The translations under genes were made by a program, and so were the position numbers. A stretch of 37,889 bases of DNA, taken from positions 1 through 37,889 of the forward strand of contig CACWIN010000015.1 in NCBI GenBank assembly GCA_902760965.1. Reading direction: 5' to 3'. Shown piece by piece: positions 16,783 to 23,853 of the stretch. This DNA is from an uncultured Bacteroidales bacterium (GTDB lineage: Bacteria > Bacteroidota > Bacteroidia > Bacteroidales > Bacteroidaceae). The notes beneath the pieces are model-generated. The model saw only the letters and a list, made by a program, of their open reading frames with translations, made no database searches and had not been told where the DNA came from. The first letter of the stretch is position 1. The number at the start of each line of letters is the position of its first letter.

Positions 16783-17356
16783 AATTGCTTTAACCTTAGC
16801 ATTTATTATCTGCGTTTCAACTTATTGCCACGCCGACAAGTTTCTTTTTCAGATTATGGATATAACCGGGGCCGATACCACTATTGTCATTGACGGAATT
16901 AAGATGCATCGGTATGATGTCATTTCGGAGAATCAGGTGTGGCAATGGAATGGAAATGCCGATATAACTGTTTATGTGACTCCCCTTGACAGTGAAATAG
17001 GTGGGACCATAAAAATAACCAGTGGAGAGATGAAAAGCAAGAAAGCCAACAGTTTGGCCTACCTTAACCTGACTGGAAAAGGAGTAAACAATCGTAATGA
17101 CGTTTTTGTTCTTTCATCAAACAAAAAAGAAGTAAAACTACCTATAAAGACGGAAAAGAATGTCACTTACTTTATTGAGCTGAATGAAAAAATGGTCCCA
17201 TTAAAGATACGTGACGGAAATGTATATGCCACATATGACTTGTTCAAGGACAAAAAGAAAACTATAACCACCTGGGTATTCAAAAGAGAGTATGAATCCA
17301 CTAATGAATACTCAGATGTTCCAATGGATAAATACACTTTTTACATAAACAAATGA
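16757..17356 (+). CDS. Secreted protein of unknown family in the CHASE2-metacaspase operon
   Basis: The protein has 199 residues with a signal peptide (basic MKKNNRIYR, hydrophobic core, cleavage expected after CHA near residue 26). The mature part is beta-rich, with a start (DITGADTTIVIDGIKMHRYD) and a following NADITVYVT that loosely recall FecR-type or other small beta-sandwich domains; I do not assign a family. There is no lipobox and no catalytic motif. It overlaps the CHASE2 gene by 26 bases and the metacaspase by ATGA, so the three are translationally coupled. By position it could be a substrate, inhibitor or scaffold of the exported protease; that is inference. Confidence 0.75.
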   Translation: MKKNNRIYRIALTLAFIICVSTYCHADKFLFQIMDITGADTTIVIDGIKMHRYDVISENQVWQWNGNADITVYVTPLDSEIGGTIKITSGEMKSKKANSLAYLNLTGKGVNNRNDVFVLSSNKKEVKLPIKTEKNVTYFIELNEKMVPLKIRDGNVYATYDLFKDKKKTITTWVFKREYESTNEYSDVPMDKYTFYINK

Positions 17357-18777
17357 AGCATCGTTTTTTAATATACTTCATTGTTATAGTCAATCTGTTA
17401 GCCAGTAACTCTTTGTTATTTGGGGCGACCAATGAAAAAAGAGGAATTGTACTGATAATTGCCAATTCCAAATATTCAGAGGTTGCCGATGTGTTGCCTA
17501 ATGCCGTAAATGATGGCAAACGCATTGAAAAGACATTTAAAGAATTGAAATATGATGTCATAATAAGGACAAACCTTAAAACTCAAGATGATATCAACAA
17601 CAGTCTTAATCAGTTTGCCGATAAAGCAAAGGACAAAAAGTATGAAACGGCCATTGTATATTATACGGGACATGGAATGAGTGCCAATACCAGAAACGGA
17701 ACCGAAAACTACCTTATACCTACGAAAGCTGCAATTTATTCCACATCGGACATAGGCAATAAATGTCCTACTCTCTCCAGTGTCCAGGAAACATTGATCA
17801 AAACGGGCTGTAAAAACAAGATACTGTTTTTTGACGCATGTCGCTCTCTGGAATCATTAGGTAAATCATCTGTTTCTAACAGCATTGCAACGAAAACATA
17901 TGACAGTATATGGGTCTTTTATTCTGCTGCCCAGGGTCAAAAGGCCTTTGATGGTCCCAAAGGCGAAAACAGTCCTTTCTGTGAGGCTCTTGATACATTT
18001 TTAACCGTACCCAATCTGAATGTTGCAGAACTTGGCAACAGAATATCCAATTACGTTGTCAACTATTGTAACGTGAACAACATTAATGGGCAGACTCCTG
18101 TACTACAGCAGTGGGGACCGATGAACATATCATTAAACCCGATACAGGACACATTGGTCAAGGATAACAACCTTTCATCATATAAGAGATATATTAAAAA
18201 GAAAACGGAGAAATACGTTGGTATTGGTTATGGATCAAGCGGATACGACTATCCTTACCTCTCTATCGGCGTTAATTTGAATAATAGCTTACCTGTTCTT
18301 GAAAACATAAATCTTGAAGTAGATTGTGCTTTCCCCTATAAATCAGAAACTTCGGTGTATTGGATGCCTCAAGAAGGAACCAACTCTCTTAGCGGAGTCT
18401 GGGACTATAAGAAAGAATACATCCTATTCACAGAGATTGGATATAGGATAGGTCTGAATGACAAAAAACGGAAGAATATGTTCCTGACCCCTCAAATTGG
18501 TGTTTCCATGGAACAATATGAAGGTGATTCCAAGTATTCAACAGAATATTCTCTGCAGCATACGTGGTCATTATTTTTGAATGCAAGAATCAAATATGAC
18601 CTGTTATTATCCAATCACTTTTCACTGTTTGGAATAGCGCATTATGATATCTTCCCATTCAAAATGGGCGATATAGCCCAGACACTTGATAATGGGGCCG
18701 ATTTGATAAGAAACTGGAATCAAGGATTATACATTAAGGGCCTTTCCTTGATCTTTGGAGTTGATTACACCTTTTGA
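17353..18777 (+). CDS. Exported metacaspase (peptidase C14) fused to an outer-membrane-barrel-like domain
   Basis: The protein has 474 residues. A signal peptide (MKHRFLIYFIVIVNLLASNS) is followed by a caspase/metacaspase domain (about 28-262): KRGIVLIIANSKY, catalytic His107 in YYTGHGM, and catalytic Cys163 in LFFDACRS, with FYSAAQGQKAF as the usual substrate-pocket strand. From about 285 the sequence changes to roughly eight amphipathic beta strands (YVGIGYG, PYLSIGVNL, FLTPQIGVSM, WSLFLNARIKY, FSLFGIAHYDI) and ends in GLSLIFGVDYTF with a terminal Phe, as expected of an outer-membrane beta barrel. The protease would then face the periplasm or surface, anchored by its own barrel. Both catalytic residues are intact. 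The barrel assignment rests on strand pattern only. Confidence 0.8.
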   Translation: MKHRFLIYFIVIVNLLASNSLLFGATNEKRGIVLIIANSKYSEVADVLPNAVNDGKRIEKTFKELKYDVIIRTNLKTQDDINNSLNQFADKAKDKKYETAIVYYTGHGMSANTRNGTENYLIPTKAAIYSTSDIGNKCPTLSSVQETLIKTGCKNKILFFDACRSLESLGKSSVSNSIATKTYDSIWVFYSAAQGQKAFDGPKGENSPFCEALDTFLTVPNLNVAELGNRISNYVVNYCNVNNINGQTPVLQQWGPMNISLNPIQDTLVKDNNLSSYKRYIKKKTEKYVGIGYGSSGYDYPYLSIGVNLNNSLPVLENINLEVDCAFPYKSETSVYWMPQEGTNSLSGVWDYKKEYILFTEIGYRIGLNDKKRKNMFLTPQIGVSMEQYEGDSKYSTEYSLQHTWSLFLNARIKYDLLLSNHFSLFGIAHYDIFPFKMGDIAQTLDNGADLIRNWNQGLYIKGLSLIFGVDYTF

Positions 18778-18782
18778 GCATT

Positions 18783-19178
18783 ATGAAACAAATACGTTTA
18801 ACATCATATTTCCTCTTGTTCTTGTTTACGGTTACCACTATTTTGGCAGGTTGTCGTGAAGATGGCTATAACCCTACACTGTCAACTCCTATAGCCGATG
18901 AAAACACATACATCTTCAGACTTGACAAAAGCAATATTGTGATAGAAACAGCATCGGCATCGGAAACATCCCTGACTATAACCTCATACAATGTAAACTG
19001 GGAGTTTGTTCGTATTCCTGATTGGGTGACAGTTTCACCAGTTAAAGGAACTACAGGCAATACCCTTGTTACAGTTCATGTAAATGAGAATCCCAGCACC
19101 ATTAGGACAGGACAGCTGACTTGTCGTGAAAACGGAGTTAACGACACTATTATTTCCATTACTCAATACGGACATTAA
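18783..19178 (+). CDS. BACON-domain lipoprotein
   Basis: The protein has 131 residues starting MKQIRLTSYF at the ATG five bases after the metacaspase stop; the frame is open upstream only through a TTG inside the metacaspase gene. A lipoprotein signal ends ILAGC (Cys24). The mature part is a single BACON immunoglobulin-like domain: WEFVRIPDWVTVSPVKG, TLVTVHVNENPS, RTGQLTCRENG, DTIISITQYG. BACON domains usually bind carbohydrate or mucin, or serve as spacers on exported proteins. As last gene of the cassette it may present or recognise the ligand for the system on the outer membrane. The REP pair at 19184 follows the stop by five bases. Confidence 0.88.
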   Translation: MKQIRLTSYFLLFLFTVTTILAGCREDGYNPTLSTPIADENTYIFRLDKSNIVIETASASETSLTITSYNVNWEFVRIPDWVTVSPVKGTTGNTLVTVHVNENPSTIRTGQLTCRENGVNDTIISITQYGH

Positions 19179-19183
19179 CTCCA

Positions 19184-19279
19184 GGGGCACAAAGGGGACG
19201 GTTCTTTTTGTGCCCCTAATTATTGCTCTAGGAGGTGTTCTAGAGAGGGGCACAAAAAGAACCGTCCCCTTTGTGCCCC
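19184..19279. repeat. REPIN: inverted pair of 33-bp REP palindromes
   Basis: The forward unit is 19184-19216 and the inverted unit 19247-19279, each with stem GGGGCACAAA/TTTGTGCCCC around GGGGACGGTTC, separated by 30 bases. It fills the space between the convergent BACON lipoprotein and alkD-like genes. Its last base is also the last base of the alkD-like stop codon (TAG). The two palindromes may act as a bidirectional terminator. Confidence 0.88.
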
Positions 19280-19986
19280 TAGAGAGCGAGCCAGGAGCGG
19301 CGCTCGGAGTCGGGAAATTTCTCGATGGCGTAGCGGAGGGCGGTGCGAGGCATGGTGTTGGCGCGGGGCTCAAGCCACTGGCGTAAGGCATCGGGATTGC
19401 GCTTGCCGGCTTCGCGGAGCAGCCATCCCACAGCTTTCTGGATCAGGTCATGCTTATGATTAAGCAGGATGTCGGCAATGGCATAGGTATCGGCAGTCTG
19501 GCCGTGGCGGATGAACTGCATGGTGCTGACCATTCCAATACGCTGCTCCCAAATATTTCGTCCGTTGCATGCCAGGTCATACAGCAAAGTGCGGTCCTTG
19601 TCAAGCAGCCATGAGCCGATGAGCTCATAACAAGACAAATCAACCAGGTCCCAGTTGTTTATGCGGTCAGTATGCGAAAGGTAAAAATCAACGCATTGCT
19701 CTTGCAATTCAGGGTTCTTTTTGGCATGAGCGAATATCTGCACCAGTGTCAAAAGTGCAGCCAGACGAATCTCATGATACTCACTCATTATGCACTCCTC
19801 AAGTTCCGTAAAGCCCACGTCTTTCCAGCACTCCTTGACAACGGAACGCGTAACCGGCACCTTGATTCCAAGAAACTTGTCGCCCTCACCATACTGGCCG
19901 GGGCCTGTCTTGAAGAAACGCATCAACCCCTCAACCTGTGACGGGTCAGCATGCGCAATTATCTGCTCTTTAAGTATGTTACTCAT
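19279..19986 (-). CDS. AlkD-like DNA alkylation repair protein
   Basis: The protein has 235 residues made of HEAT-like helical repeats. The active-site pattern NNWDLVDL (Trp and the catalytic Asp four apart) and the later NIWEQRIGMVST match AlkD glycosylases, which remove alkylated purines such as 3-methyladenine and 7-methylguanine from DNA without flipping the base. The length is normal. The gene start overlaps the MurU-like gene by 8 bases, so it is the last gene of the cell-wall recycling operon, although its function is unrelated. The stop codon TAG abuts the REP pair at 19184-19279, so the last codons may be the original C-terminus or reshaped by the insertion. Confidence 0.9.
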   Translation of the reverse strand: MSNILKEQIIAHADPSQVEGLMRFFKTGPGQYGEGDKFLGIKVPVTRSVVKECWKDVGFTELEECIMSEYHEIRLAALLTLVQIFAHAKKNPELQEQCVDFYLSHTDRINNWDLVDLSCYELIGSWLLDKDRTLLYDLACNGRNIWEQRIGMVSTMQFIRHGQTADTYAIADILLNHKHDLIQKAVGWLLREAGKRNPDALRQWLEPRANTMPRTALRYAIEKFPDSERRSWLAL

Positions 19987-20725
19987 CTTTCCACAAACGG
20001 GTTACCGCTGCCGCCGCCGCAAGGGTCTCGGGTTTGCCCGCATCCACCCAGTCTTTTGGGTCCGATACAACCGAGTGCAAACGCAACCGTGCGGCATTAT
20101 CCACATAAAAATCGGTTATTGAAAACTTATCTTCCGCAACCGAATCAAGCAACGGCAGCAAAGAACGCGATACCACATGAATGCCCTGGAATGCACGGGG
20201 CGCAAACATTGTCTTGTCAAAACCGGGGTAAGGAGACCTAACCTGTCCGGTCTTCTCATTGCTCCAGCCGCGCAGCAAACCTTGGGAATCAAAATAGAGA
20301 TATCTGGATGTAGACCGCTCAGCAACCAAAAGCGTTGCATCGGCCCCACTCTCAATGTGACCGCAGTAAAGAGCCCTTAAATCAACGCACGAGAAAATAT
20401 CCACGTTATGTACCAGAACAGGCTGCTCATCATCAAACAGCCGCATTGCCTTGCGTATGCCACCACCTGTATCAAGCAGCATACCGCTTTCATCGGACAG
20501 GCGTATGTCAAGCCCAAAATTGCCGTGGGCCTCAAGAAACTCCCGTACGGAAGCAGCAAAATGATGTATGTTGATTACAAAATGGTCAAAACCGGCAGCA
20601 TGCAAATGCTTAAGTTGATGCTCAAGCATGGTATGCCCGGCCACCTCAACCAGCGCCTTGGGTCGGTCCGATGTAAATTCACCCAGTCGCGTGCCCAATC
20701 CGGCGGCAAGAATAAGTGCATTCAT
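19979..20725 (-). CDS. MurU-like sugar-1-phosphate nucleotidyltransferase
   Basis: The protein has 248 residues. The nucleotide-binding loop LILAAGLGTRLGEFTSDRPK is canonical, followed by ALVEVAGHTMLEHQL, LDTGGGIRKA and the metal-binding VHNVDIFS. The compact size without C-terminal extension and the neighbour identify it as the N-acetylmuramate-1-phosphate uridylyltransferase type (MurU) rather than RmlA or GlmU. MurU makes UDP-MurNAc from UTP and MurNAc-1-phosphate in peptidoglycan recycling, bypassing de novo synthesis and fosfomycin-sensitive MurA. It overlaps the upstream AmgK-like kinase by ATGA, matching the amgK-murU pairing of known recycling operons. Substrate assignment is by context. 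Confidence 0.82.
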   Translation of the reverse strand: MNALILAAGLGTRLGEFTSDRPKALVEVAGHTMLEHQLKHLHAAGFDHFVINIHHFAASVREFLEAHGNFGLDIRLSDESGMLLDTGGGIRKAMRLFDDEQPVLVHNVDIFSCVDLRALYCGHIESGADATLLVAERSTSRYLYFDSQGLLRGWSNEKTGQVRSPYPGFDKTMFAPRAFQGIHVVSRSLLPLLDSVAEDKFSITDFYVDNAARLRLHSVVSDPKDWVDAGKPETLAAAAAVTRLWKDE

Positions 20726-22167
20726 AACTCCTTGCGTATTTTCTGTTCGCGATGCTCAAGCACTATGTGAATCCTGCCTGAGTATTTCTCTTTCAAATGC
20801 TCAGCCAGATGGTTTGCGCAATATAACGACCGATGCTGACCGCCGGTACAGCCAAATGCAACCATCAGGTTCAGGAATCCGCGCTCAATGTATTTTTCAA
20901 CTGCAGGATCAACCAAAGCATAGACATGCTCCAGATAACGCTGCACCTCACCTTGAGATTCAAGGAACTCTATCACAGGGGCATCGGCTCCGGTAATGCT
21001 CTTGTACTGGTCGTATTTACCGGGGTTATTCATGGCGCGGCAGTCAAACACAAAACCGCCTCCGTTGCCGCTGTCATCCTGAGGTATTCCACCCTTACGG
21101 TAGCCGAAACTCATTATGCGTACGGTAAGCTTTTGGTCAGCCGGCACTGTAACAGGCGCAAACCTTGGCAGTTCCACCAGCCCGCGCAACACGCTTGTCA
21201 AGTATGGATACTCGCTCTCACCTACTCCAGCAGCAAGCAAATCCCTAAGATTGTTTATTGCGGCAGGTATGCTGTCAATAAAGTGCTGCTTGCGCTCAAA
21301 ATACCCGCGGAACCCGTAAGCCCCAAGCACCTGAAGGGTGCGGAACATTACAAAATGCATAAGTCCCTTTCGGAATTCCCCGGCATCCACTTTACGGTAT
21401 CGGACAAGAGAACCAATATATGTATCAATAAGATGCTCACGCAAATCTTTAGGATAAGCGGCACGCGCCTGCCAAAGGAACGATGCCAGATCATACTCCA
21501 CAGGCCCGCGGCGGCCTCCCTGAAAATCAATGAACCAAGGCTGGCCATCCTGCACCATCACGTTCCGCGCCTGAAAATCACGGTACATGAATGTATTGTA
21601 AGGTGCACCGGCAAGCAGAACCGATGCAAACTTTTCAAAACCATCCTCCAGAAGTGCCTCATGAAACTCAAGTCCGGTTGCCTTAAGGAACGAGTACTTA
21701 AAATAGTTCAGGTCCCAGAATATGCTGCGGCGGTCAAATGATTCGCAAGGAAAACAAACACTGTAGTCCAGCCCTGCACCGCCTTTAAACTGTAAATCGG
21801 GAAGTAACTGCATTACCTTTTCAAGCAAGGCAACCTGCCCGTCATTGTATGAACCGCTTTGGCGTGCGCTCTCCATAAGTCCAAACAGGGACTCGTCGCC
21901 CAGATCCTGCAATAAATAGCACATACCGCTGTCCAATACCGCCAGGACCTGAGGCACCGGCAGACCGGCCTCAAGCAAATGACGTCCTATAACCAGAAAA
22001 GCCTTGTTTTCATCGGCATTTGTGCCCTCCACTCCAACTACTGTCTGCCCGTCAGGAAACGACAAACGGTAATAAACGCGGTTGGAACCGGCTGCAGTGA
22101 GCCTAACAACTAACTCCGGTTCCATGCCGCCATATGCCACACACAAATCCCTAAGTTCCTTATTCAT
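20722..22167 (-). CDS. AmgK-like sugar kinase fused to a RapZ C-terminal domain
   Basis: The protein has 481 residues starting MNKELRDLCVAYGG; a longer frame upstream runs through the previous gene. Residues about 1-330 are an aminoglycoside-phosphotransferase fold: YLLQDLGDESLFG, the Brenner-type catalytic loop YRDFQARNVM (Tyr in place of the usual His) and metal-binding IDFQGGRRGP. This matches AmgK, which phosphorylates MurNAc and GlcNAc at C1. Residues about 345-481 match the C-terminal domain of RapZ: MSFGYRKGGIP, FDCRAMNNPG, FGCTGGQHRSLYCANHLA and a final EHREQ. In E. coli this domain binds glucosamine-6-phosphate and RNA. The fusion suggests a kinase controlled by, or reporting on, amino-sugar levels. 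It overlaps murU by four bases. Confidence 0.88.
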   Translation of the reverse strand: MNKELRDLCVAYGGMEPELVVRLTAAGSNRVYYRLSFPDGQTVVGVEGTNADENKAFLVIGRHLLEAGLPVPQVLAVLDSGMCYLLQDLGDESLFGLMESARQSGSYNDGQVALLEKVMQLLPDLQFKGGAGLDYSVCFPCESFDRRSIFWDLNYFKYSFLKATGLEFHEALLEDGFEKFASVLLAGAPYNTFMYRDFQARNVMVQDGQPWFIDFQGGRRGPVEYDLASFLWQARAAYPKDLREHLIDTYIGSLVRYRKVDAGEFRKGLMHFVMFRTLQVLGAYGFRGYFERKQHFIDSIPAAINNLRDLLAAGVGESEYPYLTSVLRGLVELPRFAPVTVPADQKLTVRIMSFGYRKGGIPQDDSGNGGGFVFDCRAMNNPGKYDQYKSITGADAPVIEFLESQGEVQRYLEHVYALVDPAVEKYIERGFLNLMVAFGCTGGQHRSLYCANHLAEHLKEKYSGRIHIVLEHREQKIRKEL

Positions 22168-22180
22168 AAACGTTACGCAA

Positions 22181-23020
22181 TCAATACAGGAATTTGAACT
22201 CATCCAGATAGAACACACTGCCGTTTCCGCCGGTAAAGTAGTCACCATAAGCACTCGATGATGCCACAATGACCACATATCTTGGAGTGCGGGAACTGCG
22301 ATACTCTATGTTGATGGTAAATTTTTCATAATCCTGCATATAGTTTCTGTATCCTTTCTTGCCGTAACCTATTATATGCGGGTCATTGTCAATATCCACA
22401 AAAGAGTTGGCCGCAGGATCTACAATAAACTGTTCATCCCAGTCTGTCAAAAGCACGAACACATGTGCGCTGTCATTGACACCAATCAGGTTTTTGTGCT
22501 GATCATCGGCCACATCAATTGCTACAGGCCTATAGCACGCATAGCCTTCCAGGGCCACAGGGCGACGGTTGAAAGGTATCCCCCATTTTAGCTTGGCATT
22601 CTGATTAAAATATTCAATATCGCCCATCTGACCTGTAAACATGTTGCCCGATGCCAATTTTGTAATCCTGAAAAACAGTATCTCGGAGTCAATATACTTG
22701 GTCTCCAGCTTGACTGCACTTTCACCTGGTCCTTGAATTGCCACAAACTCACTTTCCTGAGAACAGATAGGCCCGCAGAAAGATTTAGTTGCGGAACTTG
22801 CCGAAGCCCATACTCTCTTTTGTTCTTGTGATGCATTGTCGGCATAACAATCACCCGAACTGCTCCAGGAGTCAAACCCCATGTTGTAAAGCTGGCCTTT
22901 TGAATCAACCGCAGGGGCCAGTTCGGGAGGAACGGGTTGCGGCTTATATATGTCATTGTCCCATTCACTGCAAGAGACCATCACGGCAAAGGCCGTCAAT
23001 AAGACTGATAGTTTTTTCAT
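22181..23020 (-). CDS. PCMD-domain (putative carbohydrate metabolism) lipoprotein
   Basis: The protein has 279 residues with a lipoprotein signal ending VMVSC (Cys17). The mature region fits the PCMD family (PF13201-like) of Bacteroidetes surface lipoproteins: YNMGFDSWSSSGD near the start, GPGESAVKLETKYID, NMFTGQMG, KLKWGIPFNRRPVALEGYACYRP, and the end VASSSAYGDYFTGGNGSVFYLDEFKF. The last two resemble the beta-jellyroll carbohydrate-binding core of the family. It starts 5 bases after the barrel gene and ends 13 bases before the AmgK-RapZ gene, so its glycan ligand may be related to cell-wall fragments; that link is inference. Confidence 0.82.
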   Translation of the reverse strand: MKKLSVLLTAFAVMVSCSEWDNDIYKPQPVPPELAPAVDSKGQLYNMGFDSWSSSGDCYADNASQEQKRVWASASSATKSFCGPICSQESEFVAIQGPGESAVKLETKYIDSEILFFRITKLASGNMFTGQMGDIEYFNQNAKLKWGIPFNRRPVALEGYACYRPVAIDVADDQHKNLIGVNDSAHVFVLLTDWDEQFIVDPAANSFVDIDNDPHIIGYGKKGYRNYMQDYEKFTINIEYRSSRTPRYVVIVASSSAYGDYFTGGNGSVFYLDEFKFLY

Positions 23021-23025
23021 AGCGG

Positions 23026-23754
23026 TCAGAAATGATAAATGAGACCCATCCTGAGGCCAATCAGTTTAGGCTTGAAATTAAAGAATGTGCGTGACAGGGT
23101 TCCGTTTGCATCGGTCCCGTCCTGTTTTTGCCAGCGTACGCCGCCCTCAAGCAGCGGAAGCGACACCTCGAACGCAACATTCTGGGTTGCAAATACGCAA
23201 ATACCCGGATATAATCCGGCCGATGCAGTCCATATGTCACTGTAAACACCCTCCTTGCCGTTGCTGGTTTCCCTATAGCTTTTGGAGTAGCCTACCGAGC
23301 CTGACAGACGCCCCTCGCAGAACATAGCGATGATATGACCGTCAAACAGGGGCAGATACCCGCGGCATGTCAATGCTCCGTTAAAAGCCTGATAAATGAT
23401 ATTCCTGTCCGGAATCTCAAGACTTGAAAATTTAGTGCTGTCAATCGACAACCTGGTATCATCATAACCAAACCTAAGTCCAACAGACAGGTTGTCACCT
23501 ACAAACCAGGCACTTTGTGCGGATACATCTATTTTACGGGCATACCCGTCAAGTCCTTCAAAAATGCCAAGCAGGTTATATCCGTCATCGCCCGAAGCAT
23601 CCCAGGAATCAAATCCAAACGACAATCCGGCCGAAAAGGTCCCTTTCTCAATAAGGACTGCCTGGGGATTACTCATTCCACGTTTCTGAGCCAACGCTCC
23701 TCCGCATACGGCCAAAACAGCCAATAGCAACACCGGTTTTCTACAGGATAACAT
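23026..23754 (-). CDS. Outer-membrane beta-barrel protein
   Basis: The protein has 242 residues from MLSCRKPVLLL; the upstream frame to 23799 is rejected because a -7 promoter box lies between the two starts. A signal peptide ends near ALAQ. The mature protein is a run of amphipathic strands (GTFSAGLSFGFDSW, NLSVGLRFGYDDTRL, GRLSGSVGYSK, NVAFEVSLPLLEGGV) ending LIGLRMGLIYHF with terminal Phe, typical of small Bacteroidetes outer-membrane barrels of the PorT/OmpW-like sort. It is first in the operon with the PCMD lipoprotein 5 bases downstream, and the two probably work together at the outer membrane. Confidence 0.82.
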   Translation of the reverse strand: MLSCRKPVLLLAVLAVCGGALAQKRGMSNPQAVLIEKGTFSAGLSFGFDSWDASGDDGYNLLGIFEGLDGYARKIDVSAQSAWFVGDNLSVGLRFGYDDTRLSIDSTKFSSLEIPDRNIIYQAFNGALTCRGYLPLFDGHIIAMFCEGRLSGSVGYSKSYRETSNGKEGVYSDIWTASAGLYPGICVFATQNVAFEVSLPLLEGGVRWQKQDGTDANGTLSRTFFNFKPKLIGLRMGLIYHF

Positions 23755-23777
23755 AAATCCAACAAAATTCTTTTCTG

Positions 23778-23785
23778 CAAACTTA
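23778..23785 (-). promoter_or_regulatory. -7 box (TAAGTTTG) for the barrel-PCMD-AmgK operon
   Basis: On the minus strand TAAGTTTG matches TAnnTTTG and lies 23 bases before the ATG at 23754. It is just downstream of the intrinsic terminator of the preceding unit, so a new transcript starts here. No clear -33 TTTG is seen; the matching position falls in the terminator T-run. Confidence 0.5.
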
Positions 23786-23799
23786 TAAAAAACAATCAT

Positions 23800-23829
23800 A
23801 AAAAAGGGGATTGCCGTTAAACAATCCCC
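23800..23829 (-). terminator. Intrinsic terminator after the calycin-like lipoprotein
   Basis: Read on the minus strand, GGGGATTG, a loop of eight bases and CAATCCCC form a perfect 8-bp stem, followed at once by six T. It ends the AraC/TonB-receptor/calycin unit, 25 bases after the lipoprotein stop. Confidence 0.85.
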
Positions 23830-23853
23830 ATTAATATATGCGTTGCTAAAATA

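Noticed and set aside
4386-19279. REP palindromes considered as CRISPR repeats or attachment sites
   Set aside because: Only paired inverted units at gene ends with no regular spacers, no cas genes and no integrase; they fit REP elements.
20833-21741. 302-codon plus-strand open frame
   Set aside because: It lies entirely opposite the AmgK-RapZ gene, whose family motifs are certain; no recognisable domain or start context.
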